Source: Bacteroidota bacterium (GTDB taxonomy: Bacteria > Bacteroidota > Bacteroidia > Flavobacteriales > Flavobacteriaceae). From it: 33,963 bases of DNA. Under the pieces are notes generated by a model. It saw only the letters and a list, made by a program, of their open reading frames with translations. It ran no database searches and was not told where the DNA came from. This document shows, piece by piece, positions 24,184 through 32,991 of this stretch; within the stretch, counting starts at the first letter, position 1; every line of letters starts with the position of its first letter. The stretch is taken from the NCBI GenBank assembly GCA_027619415.1, contig JAQCFO010000019.1, positions 1 through 33,963 of the forward strand, in the 5' to 3' direction. The translations under genes were made by a program, and so were the position numbers.

Positions 24184-26724
24184 ATGAGTGATGGAGAAAA
24201 GCTTATCCCTATAAATATTGAAGATGCAATGAAATCTGCATACATTGATTACTCAATGTCTGTGATTGTTTCAAGAGCATTGCCAGATGTAAGAGATGGC
24301 TTGAAGCCTGTACATAGAAGGGTTTTGTATGGTATGCATCAATTGGGTTTAAGGTCATCTAGCAAGTTTAAAAAATCTGCTTTTATTGTAGGAGAAGTTT
24401 TAGGTAAGTACCATCCACATGGTGATTCATCTGTTTATGATACAATGGTAAGAATGGCTCAAGAATGGAGTCTTAGATATCTTCTGGTCGATGGACAAGG
24501 TAATTTTGGCTCAGTTGACGGAGATAGTCCTGCTGCAATGCGTTATACGGAAGCTAGAATGCAAAAAATTTCTGAAGAAATGGTTGCTGATTTAGATAAG
24601 GAAACTGTGGATCATCAATTAAATTACGATGATTCGATTATGGAGCCAACTGTGTTACCTACAAAAATACCAGCTCTGTTGGTTAATGGAGCATCTGGTA
24701 TAGCTGTGGGTATGGCGACTAATATGCCTCCTCATAATTTAACAGAAGTTATAAATGGGACTATAGCTTATATAAAAAATAATGACATTACAATTGATGA
24801 ATTGATGCAATATGTTAAAGCTCCAGATTTTCCAACAGGCGGAACTATTTACGGATATGATGGCGTTAAAGAAGCTTTTCATACAGGTAGGGGGAGGATT
24901 GTTATGAGAGCAAAAGCTGTTATTGAAGAAGTTAATGGCAGAGAGTGTATTATTATTACTGAAATACCATATCAGGTTAATAAAGCTGAGATGATAAGAA
25001 AAACAGCTGAGATGGTTAATGATAAGAAAATTGAAGGAATCTCAACTATAAGAGATGAATCAGATAGAATGGGAATGAGAATTGTTTATATTTTAAAAAG
25101 AGATGCTATTCCTAATATTGTTCTGAATACCCTTTTTAAACATACAGCATTACAATCTTCTTTTAGCGTTAACAATATCGCTCTTGTTAAAGGTAGACCT
25201 CAAATGCTTAATCTAAAAGAAATGATTGGTTATTTTGTTGACCATAGACATGAAGTAGTAGTCAGGAGGACTAAATTTGAATTAAGAAAAGCTGAAGAAA
25301 GGGCTCATATTCTTGAAGGATTAATAGTTGCTTCTGATAATATAGATAAAGTAATTTCATTAATCAGGTCTTCTTCAAATGCAGATCAAGCGAGAGAAAA
25401 ATTAATATCTGAATTTAAGTTAAGCGAGTTACAATCTAAGGCTATTGTAGAAATGAGACTTAGACAATTAACTGGTTTAGAACAAGATAAATTAAGATCA
25501 GAATTTGATGATTTAATGAAAACTATTCAAGATTTACATGGTATTCTTGATAGTGAAGAAAGAAGAATGGAGATTATTAAGACTGAACTTTCAGAAGTTT
25601 TAGATAAATATGGAGATGAAAGAAGATCTCAAATTGAATATGCAGGTGGTGATCTAAGTATGGAAGACATGATTCCTGACGAACAAGTTGTTTTAACTAT
25701 ATCTAATGCAGGATATATTAAAAGAACTCCTTTAGTTGAATACAAAACTCAAAATAGAGGAGGAGTAGGTCAAAAAGGTTCTACAACAAGAAATGAAGAT
25801 TTTCTTGAACACTTATTTGTAGGAACTAATCATCAGTACATGCTTTTCTTTACTCAAAAGGGAAAATGTTTTTGGATGAGAGTCTTTGAAATTCCGGAAG
25901 GAAGTAAGACTTCTAAAGGTAGAGCTATGCAAAATTTAATTAACATAGAACAGGATGATGAGGTTAAAGCGTTCATTTGTACTCAAGATTTAAAGGATGA
26001 AGATTATATAAATAGTCATTATGTAATAATGACTACTAAAAAGGGTCAGGTTAAGAAAACTTCTCTTGAACAATATTCTAGACCAAGGTCCAATGGAATT
26101 AATGCTATTACAATTAAAGATGGTGATGAGCTTTTGGAAGCTAAACTTTCCAATGGAAATTCACAAGTCTTGATTGCGGTAAAATCTGGTAAGTGCATTA
26201 GATTTGAAGAAAGTAAAACTCGTCCAATGGGTAGGAACGCTTCTGGCGTTAGAGGGATTAGGTTAAAGGATGATAAAGATGAAGTTGTTGGCATGATTTC
26301 TGTAAACGATATGAGTAGTGATATTTTAGTTGTTTCAGAAAACGGATATGGCAAAAGGTCAAGTCTTGAAGATTACAGGATTACAAACAGAGGAGGAAAG
26401 GGAGTTAAAACCATTTCAATTACGGAAAAGACAGGTAGCCTAGTTTCTATTAAAAATGTTTCTGATAGTGATGATTTAATGATAATAAATAAATCTGGTA
26501 TTGCAATTAGAATGGAGGTCTCTTCTTTAAGAGTCATGGGTAGAGCCACACAAGGAGTTAAGTTAATTAATTTGAAAGACTCTGATTCAATAGCAGCTGT
26601 TGCTAAGGTTGTTAATGATGATGAGGATGTAGCTAATTTTGAAGAAATTGATTTAGCAGTTGAAGACTCAGTTATAAACAACGAACAAAAAAACGAAGAA
26701 AACAACGAAGAAAATAATACTTAA
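24184..26724 (+). CDS. gyrA: DNA gyrase subunit A
   Basis: An 846-residue GyrA, the cleavage-reunion subunit that introduces negative supercoils with GyrB. The catalytic tyrosine is Tyr121 in AMRYTEARM. The quinolone-determining region reads [17 protein letters not shown] with Ser82 and Asp86 at the positions of E. coli Ser83 and Asp87, the susceptible state. The C-terminal beta-pinwheel wraps DNA; its GyrA box reads QNRGGVG rather than QRRGGKG. The protein ends in an acidic Asn/Glu-rich tail (about the last 15 residues) encoded by a short near-repeat (26691-26721). The spacer 23984-24183 holds the divergent clpC and gyrA promoters but no exact TAnnTTTG site. The TPR gene follows after 10 bp. 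Confidence 0.98.
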   Translation: MSDGEKLIPINIEDAMKSAYIDYSMSVIVSRALPDVRDGLKPVHRRVLYGMHQLGLRSSSKFKKSAFIVGEVLGKYHPHGDSSVYDTMVRMAQEWSLRYLLVDGQGNFGSVDGDSPAAMRYTEARMQKISEEMVADLDKETVDHQLNYDDSIMEPTVLPTKIPALLVNGASGIAVGMATNMPPHNLTEVINGTIAYIKNNDITIDELMQYVKAPDFPTGGTIYGYDGVKEAFHTGRGRIVMRAKAVIEEVNGRECIIITEIPYQVNKAEMIRKTAEMVNDKKIEGISTIRDESDRMGMRIVYILKRDAIPNIVLNTLFKHTALQSSFSVNNIALVKGRPQMLNLKEMIGYFVDHRHEVVVRRTKFELRKAEERAHILEGLIVASDNIDKVISLIRSSSNADQAREKLISEFKLSELQSKAIVEMRLRQLTGLEQDKLRSEFDDLMKTIQDLHGILDSEERRMEIIKTELSEVLDKYGDERRSQIEYAGGDLSMEDMIPDEQVVLTISNAGYIKRTPLVEYKTQNRGGVGQKGSTTRNEDFLEHLFVGTNHQYMLFFTQKGKCFWMRVFEIPEGSKTSKGRAMQNLINIEQDDEVKAFICTQDLKDEDYINSHYVIMTTKKGQVKKTSLEQYSRPRSNGINAITIKDGDELLEAKLSNGNSQVLIAVKSGKCIRFEESKTRPMGRNASGVRGIRLKDDKDEVVGMISVNDMSSDILVVSENGYGKRSSLEDYRITNRGGKGVKTISITEKTGSLVSIKNVSDSDDLMIINKSGIAIRMEVSSLRVMGRATQGVKLINLKDSDSIAAVAKVVNDDEDVANFEEIDLAVEDSVINNEQKNEENNEENNT

Positions 26725-26734
26725 TAGATAAGAA

Positions 26735-28003
26735 ATGAAAAAAATACTACTAATTGCTTTACTTTCATTTTCCTTTTTATCTTTTGCACAAAAGAAGGAA
26801 TTAAGACAAACTCAAAAATTATTAGATCAAAGTTTTTATAATGAAGCTTTAGATGTTTTAAGTCAAATAGAATCAATAATTGATGGGACAGATCAAAAAT
26901 ATCAAGCTCAATATTATTACTTGAAAGGATGGGCCTTAAAAGGAGAAGCCAGTTTTAACGATGCTGTAGTGTCTTTAAAAAGAGCTGTTGAAATTGACAA
27001 AATCATAAAATTAGATAAGTTCGTTGATCTATCAAATGATCTTATTCAACAAATAGAAGCTGAATTAGTTAACGCTGCTGTTGCTGACAATAAAAGTGAA
27101 GATTTTAATAGTGCTGCAATAAAATTATACGATGCTTATTTAATCAATCCTAGTAAAGAAAATAATATAAATTATCTTTATTATGCAGCCTCTAGTGCTG
27201 TAAATGCCAAGGAATATGACACTTCATTAGAATACTATATGCTTTTAAAAAACATGGGCTATACTGGTATTTCATCTGAATTTTTTGTAACACCTATTGA
27301 ATCTGGAATTGAAGAAAAAGTAACTGAAACTGAGTACAATCTTTTTAAAAACTCTAAAGATTATACTAATCCAAGAATAGGTAAAACTGAATCTAGACTT
27401 CCTGAAATTGTAAAAAATATTGCACTAATATACGTTCAAAAGGGTGAAGTGGATTCAGCTATTGCAGCTATTAAAGAAGCTAGACAAATTAATCCAGATG
27501 ATGTTAATTTACTCCTTTCAGAAGCAGATTTATATATCAAATTAGGAGATAAGCTGAAATTTAAAGAACTAATGCAATTAGCAATTACTAAAGACCCTGA
27601 TAATGCCATACTATATTATAACCTTGGAGTTATTTATGTTGAACAAGGTGAATTTGAAGATGCAATGAATTATTACAAGAAAGCTTTAGAATTAGATGAT
27701 TCTTACGCTCCTACTTATCTTAACATAGTTGGGTTAATTCTGGAAGGTGAAAGTGTAATTGTTGAAGCAATGAATAAGTTGGTTACTTCAAATAAAAGAA
27801 GTGATCAGTTAAAATATGATGCCCTTGAGTTAAGTAGAGAAGATTTATATAAAACTTGTTTACCTTATTTAGAGAAATTAATAGAAATTGATCCTCAAAA
27901 TTTAGAAGCACTGAGAACAGCTAAAAACATTTACTACACTGTAGGAAATAACGAAAAGTTTAAATTAATGAACGTTAAAATTGAGGAGTTAGAAAATCAA
28001 TAA
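26735..28003 (+). CDS. Secreted tetratricopeptide-repeat protein
   Basis: A 422-residue protein with a signal peptide (MKKILLIALLSFSFLSFAQ) and several TPR units: about residues 60-95 (YYLKGWALKGEASFNDAVVS), 225-260 (ALIYVQKGEVDSAIAAIKEA) and 285-330 (YYNLGVIYVEQGEFEDAMNY). TPR arrays mediate protein binding, so it is a probable periplasmic scaffold. A TPR protein of this type directly after gyrA recurs in flavobacteria (from memory); no molecular role is known. Ten bp separate it from gyrA, indicating co-transcription. Its last 7 bp overlap the NlpC/P60 gene on the other strand. Confidence 0.88.
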   Translation: MKKILLIALLSFSFLSFAQKKELRQTQKLLDQSFYNEALDVLSQIESIIDGTDQKYQAQYYYLKGWALKGEASFNDAVVSLKRAVEIDKIIKLDKFVDLSNDLIQQIEAELVNAAVADNKSEDFNSAAIKLYDAYLINPSKENNINYLYYAASSAVNAKEYDTSLEYYMLLKNMGYTGISSEFFVTPIESGIEEKVTETEYNLFKNSKDYTNPRIGKTESRLPEIVKNIALIYVQKGEVDSAIAAIKEARQINPDDVNLLLSEADLYIKLGDKLKFKELMQLAITKDPDNAILYYNLGVIYVEQGEFEDAMNYYKKALELDDSYAPTYLNIVGLILEGESVIVEAMNKLVTSNKRSDQLKYDALELSREDLYKTCLPYLEKLIEIDPQNLEALRTAKNIYYTVGNNEKFKLMNVKIEELENQ

Positions 28004-28749
28004 GTTTTAAAACATATTAATTTATGTGAGATTCTTTGTGAAACTAAATTAATTATTCCTTTTGAATTAATTTTATCAATTCTTACTTTTCCAAATGCAT
28101 GAATTATTTTCTCTTTGTTAAGCATGATTCCTACATGAGTTATCTTTTTGTTAGATTCGCCAAAAAAGGCTAAATCCCCAGGTTTTATTTCTTTTTCAGT
28201 TATTAACCTTCCTTGACTAGCTTGCAGACTCGCATCTCTAGATATATTAATGTTATTTATTTTGTAAACTATTTGAGTGAATCCAGAACAATCAACACCT
28301 AATGAAGTTTTTCCTCCCCATAAGTAGGGAGAGTTTAAGAATTTAGTTGCTGATTCTAATATAGTCTTATTGTTAATGTCTTCAGAAAAATCCCCTTTAT
28401 AAGTATAACCTAAATATTGACATGAACTTATTTTACTTCCCATTGAAATTAGAGTAGGTTCGGAATTTTTATATATGAAATCTATAATTTTTATTGAGTA
28501 CTTAGGTTTTACTAAATTTAATATATCAAAATCAATTTTAGATATAATTCTTATTTGAGTGTAATTAACCCATCCATTATAAGAATCATCCTCTACTTTA
28601 ATATAGTACCACTTTTCAACTTGTTTAGTTATTGTATAAAGTTCTCCAAACATTAATTGAGTTATTAACTCACTTATACTAGAAGGGTCTTTTCTAACAG
28701 GAACTACACTTAAATTGCAAATTCCATATTTGTATTTTTTGCTACTCAT
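27997..28749 (-). CDS. NlpC/P60 family cysteine peptidase with SH3-like domain
   Basis: A 250-residue protein. The N-terminal half (about 1-70) resembles a bacterial SH3 domain (LMFGELYTITKQVEKWYYIK, then GWVNYTQI), followed by a second SH3-like stretch to about 125. Residues about 130-235 form the NlpC/P60 domain with catalytic Cys154 (GVDCSGF), His205 (THVGIML) and His217 (IIHAFGKVRID), and YLWGGKTS before the cysteine. Such enzymes cut the D-Glu to meso-diaminopimelate bond in peptidoglycan stem peptides. It lacks a recognisable signal peptide, so it may act on recycled muropeptides in the cytoplasm. A 14-base palindrome (28752-28765) lies just upstream of the start. Confidence 0.93.
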   Translation of the reverse strand: MSSKKYKYGICNLSVVPVRKDPSSISELITQLMFGELYTITKQVEKWYYIKVEDDSYNGWVNYTQIRIISKIDFDILNLVKPKYSIKIIDFIYKNSEPTLISMGSKISSCQYLGYTYKGDFSEDINNKTILESATKFLNSPYLWGGKTSLGVDCSGFTQIVYKINNINISRDASLQASQGRLITEKEIKPGDLAFFGESNKKITHVGIMLNKEKIIHAFGKVRIDKINSKGIINLVSQRISHKLICFKTY

Positions 28750-28751
28750 TT

Positions 28752-28765
28752 ATCTAAACTTAGAT
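28752..28765. repeat. Short palindrome at the NlpC/P60 start
   Basis: ATCTAAACTTAGAT consists of perfect 6-base arms around two central bases, beginning 3 bases upstream of the NlpC/P60 ATG. It includes a near-consensus minus-strand -7 element TAAGTTTA (28755-28762). It may be an operator, but could be chance in such AT-rich sequence. Confidence 0.25.
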
Positions 28766-28853
28766 TTTTTAGAAAGTTAATATTATAAAATATAAATTTA
28801 AAGTAATAAAAAACCATTCATTATTTATATTTTTATGTAATAAAAAATATGTT

Positions 28854-30251
28854 TTGATAGTTAAGCAAATTTATACCGGTTGTTTGTTTCAAGGAGCTTA
28901 TTATATAGAAAGCAATGGAGAGGCAGCTGTTATTGACCCTCTAAGAGAAGTCTCGCAGTATATAGCATTAGCAGAATCTTCAAATTCAAAAATTAAATAC
29001 ATATTTGAAACTCACTTTCATGCTGACTTTATTAGTGGACACTTAACTCTTTCTAAAAAAACAGGAGCACCCATTATATTTGGGCCAAATGCAAAACCTA
29101 AATTTGAGTGTCTTATAGCTAAGGATAATGAAGAATTCAAAGTTGGAAACATAACAATCACTGCAATCCATACACCTGGTCACACTTTAGAAAGTACATG
29201 TTATTTGCTAAAAGACGAGAATAATAAGGAATATTGCTTATTTTCAGGAGATACTTTATTTTTAGGTGATGTAGGTAGACCTGATCTAGCTCAGAAGTCT
29301 CAAAAAATTTCTAAAGAAGAATTAGCTGGAATTTTATTTGACTCAGTTAACAATAGAATAAAACCTTTACCAGAAGACATTTTAATCTATCCTGCGCATG
29401 GTGCAGGTTCTGCTTGTGGTAAAAACATGATGAAAGAAACGGTTGATACTTTAGCGAATCAAAAAAAAATAAATTATGCTTTAAACGGTTCTTTAAATAG
29501 AGAGAATTTTATAAAGGAGTTGACACTTGATTTACCAAATCCACCCTTATATTTTCCTTCAAATGTAAAATTAAATCAAGAAGGTTATTTAGATATTGAT
29601 AAGGTTTTAGAGAAAAGTTTACTAGAATTGAGTTTGGATAAATTTAAAAATTTAATGCAAGATGGTAATACAATAATTTTGGATGTAAGAGATCAAAATT
29701 TATTTAAGCAAGGTTTTGTGCCAGGATCAATATTTATCGGTTTAAATGGAAGTTTTGCACCTTGGGTAGGCTCTGTAATAAAAAAAATAGAAACTAAAAT
29801 TCTGTTAATTTCTGAAAAAGATAAAGAACAAGAAGCTATAATCAGGTTATCAAGAGTTGGTTTTGATAATTGTATTGGATTTCTTGAAGGTGGATTTGGC
29901 ACTTGGAGAAATTCTGAGAATCAAATTGATTCTGTTGAATCTATTTCTGCAAAAGAATTGAAAATAGTAATAGGTTCAATAAGTTTAATTGATGTGAGAA
30001 AAAAAGGAGAAAGAAATAATGGGTATTTAAATGATTCCGTTAATATTCCTTTAGATGACTTTAAAGATGATATAACGCAAATTGATAAAAAGGAGAAGCA
30101 TTTTATTCATTGTGCTGGAGGATATCGAAGTATGATAGCAGCTTCTTTGCTTAAAAGAAATGGATTTAAATCAATCGTTGATGTGAGTGGAGGTTTTGCT
30201 GCAATTAGAAAAGAGAATTTTAATATATTAGAAGGAACATGTACAAATTAA
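28854..30251 (+). CDS. MBL-fold hydrolase with two rhodanese domains, persulfide dioxygenase-like
   Basis: A 465-residue cytoplasmic protein. Residues 1-205 are a metallo-beta-lactamase fold with THFHADFISGH (His54, His56, Asp58), His110 (TPGH), Asp133 (SGDTLFLGDVGRPDL) and His182 (PAHG), the ETHE1-like iron-site pattern. Two rhodanese domains follow. In the first (about 265-355) the active-site loop reads LISEKDKEQ and has no cysteine; the second (about 365-460) has HCAGGYRS with Cys420. Such proteins oxidise glutathione or low-molecular-weight persulfide to sulfite and pass sulfane sulfur. TTG start: the nearest ATG is immediately followed by a stop in its frame. It overlaps the following rhodanese gene by 13 bp. 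Confidence 0.92.
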   Translation: MIVKQIYTGCLFQGAYYIESNGEAAVIDPLREVSQYIALAESSNSKIKYIFETHFHADFISGHLTLSKKTGAPIIFGPNAKPKFECLIAKDNEEFKVGNITITAIHTPGHTLESTCYLLKDENNKEYCLFSGDTLFLGDVGRPDLAQKSQKISKEELAGILFDSVNNRIKPLPEDILIYPAHGAGSACGKNMMKETVDTLANQKKINYALNGSLNRENFIKELTLDLPNPPLYFPSNVKLNQEGYLDIDKVLEKSLLELSLDKFKNLMQDGNTIILDVRDQNLFKQGFVPGSIFIGLNGSFAPWVGSVIKKIETKILLISEKDKEQEAIIRLSRVGFDNCIGFLEGGFGTWRNSENQIDSVESISAKELKIVIGSISLIDVRKKGERNNGYLNDSVNIPLDDFKDDITQIDKKEKHFIHCAGGYRSMIAASLLKRNGFKSIVDVSGGFAAIRKENFNILEGTCTN

Positions 30252-30622
30252 TCATATTACTTATTTTTCCGTTGGTTTGTTTTTCTCAGATTTCAAAACA
30301 AAATAAATATGAAATTTTAGATTACGATACTTTTAAAAAAAACGTTGAACTAGAAAATATTTTATTGGTTGATGTAAGAACATTTGAAGAATATAACGAT
30401 GGTCATATAAATGGGGCAATTAATATTGATTTTTATCAAGAAAATATTTTTAATTCTTATTTTAAATCTATTGACAAAAATAAACCTTTATATGTATACT
30501 GTAGATCAGGAAATCGAAGTAGAAAGACCTCAGACAAGTTAATAGAATTAGGTTTTTTTAAAATATTTGATCTAAAAGATGGTTATGTGAACTGGGTCAA
30601 TAATCAAGAAAAAGAAAATTAA
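30239..30622 (+). CDS. Exported single-domain rhodanese-like protein
   Basis: A 127-residue protein with a signal peptide (residues 1-16, ending VCFSQ) and one rhodanese domain: LVDVRTFEEYNDGHINGAIN and active-site Cys88 in YVYCRSGNRS. It should carry or transfer sulfane sulfur in the periplasm. Starting inside the MBL-rhodanese gene (13-bp overlap), it forms a two-gene sulfur unit, one part in the cytoplasm and one exported. Its stop overlaps the methyltransferase stop on the other strand by 4 bp. Confidence 0.9.
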   Translation: MYKLIILLIFPLVCFSQISKQNKYEILDYDTFKKNVELENILLVDVRTFEEYNDGHINGAINIDFYQENIFNSYFKSIDKNKPLYVYCRSGNRSRKTSDKLIELGFFKIFDLKDGYVNWVNNQEKEN

Positions 30623-31233
30623 TTTTTAGTCCCTGAAAGTATTAACGTGCCATTCCAATTATCACTTTCTCCATATGTCCAGCTTTCAATATTTTTAAAC
30701 CCAGAATTAATTAATACCTTTTCCCATTGTTTGGTTGTTAGAAGAGTCATTATGCTAACATTTGTTTTTTTAGGCCAATCATGAGACGTTTTGTTTTCAA
30801 AATAAAAATCTACACCAATTATTAACCTTCCGTTATCATTTAACCAGTTTTTATGAATATTTTTTAATACTTCAATTGGTTTCTCAAAGTAATATAGAAC
30901 TTCCATTGAATGAACAACGTCTTTTTTTGAATTCGGTTTCCAATTCATCAAATCAGCACAATCATATTTATTTATAGAATCTAAACTTCTAGCTTTTTTA
31001 ATCATTCTTATTGAACCGTCAACTCCATTTGAACTAAAACATGATTTCATTTCTGAAACCATTCTTACAACCCACCCCGTACCACATCCGGCATCAATAA
31101 ATGTAAAATCATCTAAGTCTTTTAAAACAAAATCTAACATGTTTTTAACTGAATTCATGTGATTCTTTTCCATACCATCATCTTTGCCTTCGTCAACCCA
31201 TTGACTGAATATCTCTATTGGACTTTTTCTCAT
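30619..31233 (-). CDS. Class I SAM-dependent methyltransferase
   Basis: A 204-residue protein with a SAM-binding motif FIDAGCGTGWVVRMVS (45-60), an acidic loop GVDGSIRMIKKAR, CADLMNW (motif II) and HSMEVLYYFEKPIEVLKNI (motif III region). It belongs to the Methyltransf_11/25 type; the acceptor is not evident. The N-terminal KSPIEIFSQWVDEGKDDGME resembles other Bacteroidetes members. It starts 2 bp after the upstream membrane protein gene, so the two are co-transcribed; no functional link is known. Confidence 0.88.
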   Translation of the reverse strand: MRKSPIEIFSQWVDEGKDDGMEKNHMNSVKNMLDFVLKDLDDFTFIDAGCGTGWVVRMVSEMKSCFSSNGVDGSIRMIKKARSLDSINKYDCADLMNWKPNSKKDVVHSMEVLYYFEKPIEVLKNIHKNWLNDNGRLIIGVDFYFENKTSHDWPKKTNVSIMTLLTTKQWEKVLINSGFKNIESWTYGESDNWNGTLILSGTKN

Positions 31234-31235
31234 TA

Positions 31236-31964
31236 TTATATTTTTTTTCTAGTGAAGATTAAGTATGTGAAATAAAATAAAACTAATACAATTATTTCCC
31301 AATTTATTATATAATAAGGCCAGTCTCCAAACACAAGAGGATTGTCGATTTTTGGAGATTCAGCTAAGTACATATAATTAGACCCTGAGCCAATTATAAA
31401 ATTTAATGGCATAATAAGAACCATTATTATATTAAGAATTATAAATGTTTTTAACCATGAATACTTAGAAAGCTTCATTTCTAGATGGTAAAACATGTAT
31501 AATGGAATAAGTATAATAGTACCATGGCTAATATAATAATAGAAATACATAAACAATCCCCCATCATAATAATTGATTTGAGGTGTTATAATTGCCATTA
31601 ACCCTCCTATAAACCCACAATAAAAAAGAAATTCAAAAAGTTTATTGTTTTTTGGAATGAAAAGAATAATACAGGTGATTAAATTCGAAATTGAACATAA
31701 ATGTAGAGGAAGATTTAAGTGTATTTCCCAATTACCATTAATAACATTTATTAAATGATCATATGAAATTAGGACAATTGCCAAAACACAAATTGATTTT
31801 GCTAAAAGCACCTTAGATTCTTTGTTTAAATACCTGCCTAGAATTAAAATAGATATTATTATTACAGAAGTTATTGTTAAATTCCTTAACCCTTCAAATG
31901 ATTCTAAAGCAATTATTTTATGTTCATTCTGTTTAAAAATGAAGTTGTTTAACAAAAAATTCAT
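31236..31964 (-). CDS. TIGR02206/YwaF-like integral membrane protein
   Basis: A 242-residue polytopic protein with about seven hydrophobic segments. Conserved stretches are NGNWEIHLNLPLHLCSISNL, YYISHGTIILIPLYMFYH, IIGSGSNYMYLAESP and FGDWPYYIINWEI, the pattern of the YwaF (TIGR02206) family. Function unknown; the buried His, Cys and Ser residues in the LPLHLCSISN motif are notable. 21 bp separate it from the upstream secreted protein gene. Confidence 0.8.
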   Translation of the reverse strand: MNFLLNNFIFKQNEHKIIALESFEGLRNLTITSVIIISILILGRYLNKESKVLLAKSICVLAIVLISYDHLINVINGNWEIHLNLPLHLCSISNLITCIILFIPKNNKLFEFLFYCGFIGGLMAIITPQINYYDGGLFMYFYYYISHGTIILIPLYMFYHLEMKLSKYSWLKTFIILNIIMVLIMPLNFIIGSGSNYMYLAESPKIDNPLVFGDWPYYIINWEIIVLVLFYFTYLIFTRKKI

Positions 31965-31985
31965 TTAATGAAAATAAGAAAAAAA

Positions 31986-32813
31986 TTATAACTGTAAATT
32001 GATTTTCATAAGCCTTGCATGCTTAGAACTACTTTCATCTTCTGATGTAATCCAAAAACTTTTATTAGTTATGATTTTTATAGCTTCTACTTGAGTTTTT
32101 CCTATGGGAATTTTAAACATATTGATTTTATGATTTTTTTTCCATTCTAAAGAAAAGTCATTAATTGTTATTAAATAATATTCATTAAAATCAATAGTTG
32201 AAGTTAAAGCTAATAGTTTAAGATCTTTGTTGTAATCTGCTCCAGTAATAATGGAATTAACTTTTAATGTTCCAATTTTTTTTGCGTCATAATTACCAGG
32301 AACTTTAGGTATTAAGTAAAGTTCGGTTATTTTATTAGCCCTGTTTTTTGTAAATATCAAAAGCTTGTCATCAATAGAAATTAATCCTTCCGCATCATAG
32401 ATAGTGTTTCTGTTTATTTTAAAAGAATCTTGTTCAGGGTAATTAAAAGAAATTATTTTAGTTTTTTCTTCACTACTTTCATCAATAGGAACTTTATATA
32501 TCTTAAGATCTTTTCTGTTATTGAAGTTGTTCCCCATATCTGAAATATAAATATATTCCTCATCCCTAGTCAGATCCTCCCAGTCTTTGTTAACTGCAGA
32601 TTTAATCTCTCTGGTCTTTATTATTTTCCCTTCTTTTGAAAGGTAATACAGACTTGCCTGACCACCTGAATCATTATGAGTAACAAATAAATCATCTATT
32701 ATTTCTAAACCAGATGTTTCTTCTATTTTTTTAGAAAGAGGATAATCTTTTTCAACTTTTTGAGAACTTATTTCTTGTAAAAAAAAAAGGGATAATATGA
32801 GTAATTTTTTCAT
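31986..32813 (-). CDS. Secreted beta-propeller-like protein of unknown function
   Basis: A 275-residue protein with a signal peptide (about residues 1-17, ending EISSQ). The sequence consists of short strands with repeated D/N-rich turns, for example SGLEIIDDLFVTHNDSGGQ, WEDLTRDEEYIYISDMGNNF, DAEGLISIDDKLLIFTKNR and VEAIKIITNKSFWITSEDES. The recurrent SGLE/DAEGL/EAI plus Asp pattern fits a beta-propeller, resembling esterase-like or SdiA-regulated propeller proteins. No sorting domain at the C-terminus is visible. Conserved in Bacteroidetes by recollection; role not known. Confidence 0.72.
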   Translation of the reverse strand: MKKLLILSLFFLQEISSQKVEKDYPLSKKIEETSGLEIIDDLFVTHNDSGGQASLYYLSKEGKIIKTREIKSAVNKDWEDLTRDEEYIYISDMGNNFNNRKDLKIYKVPIDESSEEKTKIISFNYPEQDSFKINRNTIYDAEGLISIDDKLLIFTKNRANKITELYLIPKVPGNYDAKKIGTLKVNSIITGADYNKDLKLLALTSTIDFNEYYLITINDFSLEWKKNHKINMFKIPIGKTQVEAIKIITNKSFWITSEDESSSKHARLMKINLQL

Positions 32814-32928
32814 TTCTCTATATTAGCGATTTATTACATAATCTACCATTGATTTAAAAAATAAATATTTGTATTATTAAATTAATAGCTCGGCACATAT
32901 ATAACTAAAAAACAGATTAATATGCAGA

Positions 32929-32936
32929 TATATTTG
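32929..32936 (+). promoter_or_regulatory. Orphan plus-strand -7 element (TATATTTG)
   Basis: Exact TAnnTTTG match on the plus strand within the 178-base spacer 32814-32991, which lies between two minus-strand genes, so no plus-strand gene explains it. A start about 7 bases downstream would coincide with the hairpin beginning at 32943. It may be chance. Confidence 0.25.
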
Positions 32937-32942
32937 GTTTTT

Positions 32943-32978
32943 CTTTAAATAAAATTCGTTATAGAATTTTATCTAAAG
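32943..32978. terminator. Strong inverted repeat downstream of the secreted protein gene
   Basis: Arms 32943-32957 and 32964-32978 pair in 14 of 15 positions (single A-C mismatch) around a 6-base loop (GTTATA). It is the best hairpin I found in the window. It begins 14 bases beyond the stop of the minus-strand gene 32992-33669 and is followed on that strand by A-rich, not T-rich, sequence, so it would be an atypical terminator. The rest of the 32814-32991 spacer must contain the promoter of the beta-propeller gene, but no exact minus-strand TAnnTTTG site is seen. Confidence 0.45.
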
Positions 32979-32991
32979 ACTCAATAAAAGT

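Noticed and set aside
26046-26354. Minus-strand open frames opposite the gyrA 3' region (26046-26354 and 26373-26705)
   Set aside because: Antisense to the conserved pinwheel of GyrA; no promoter, no recognisable domain.
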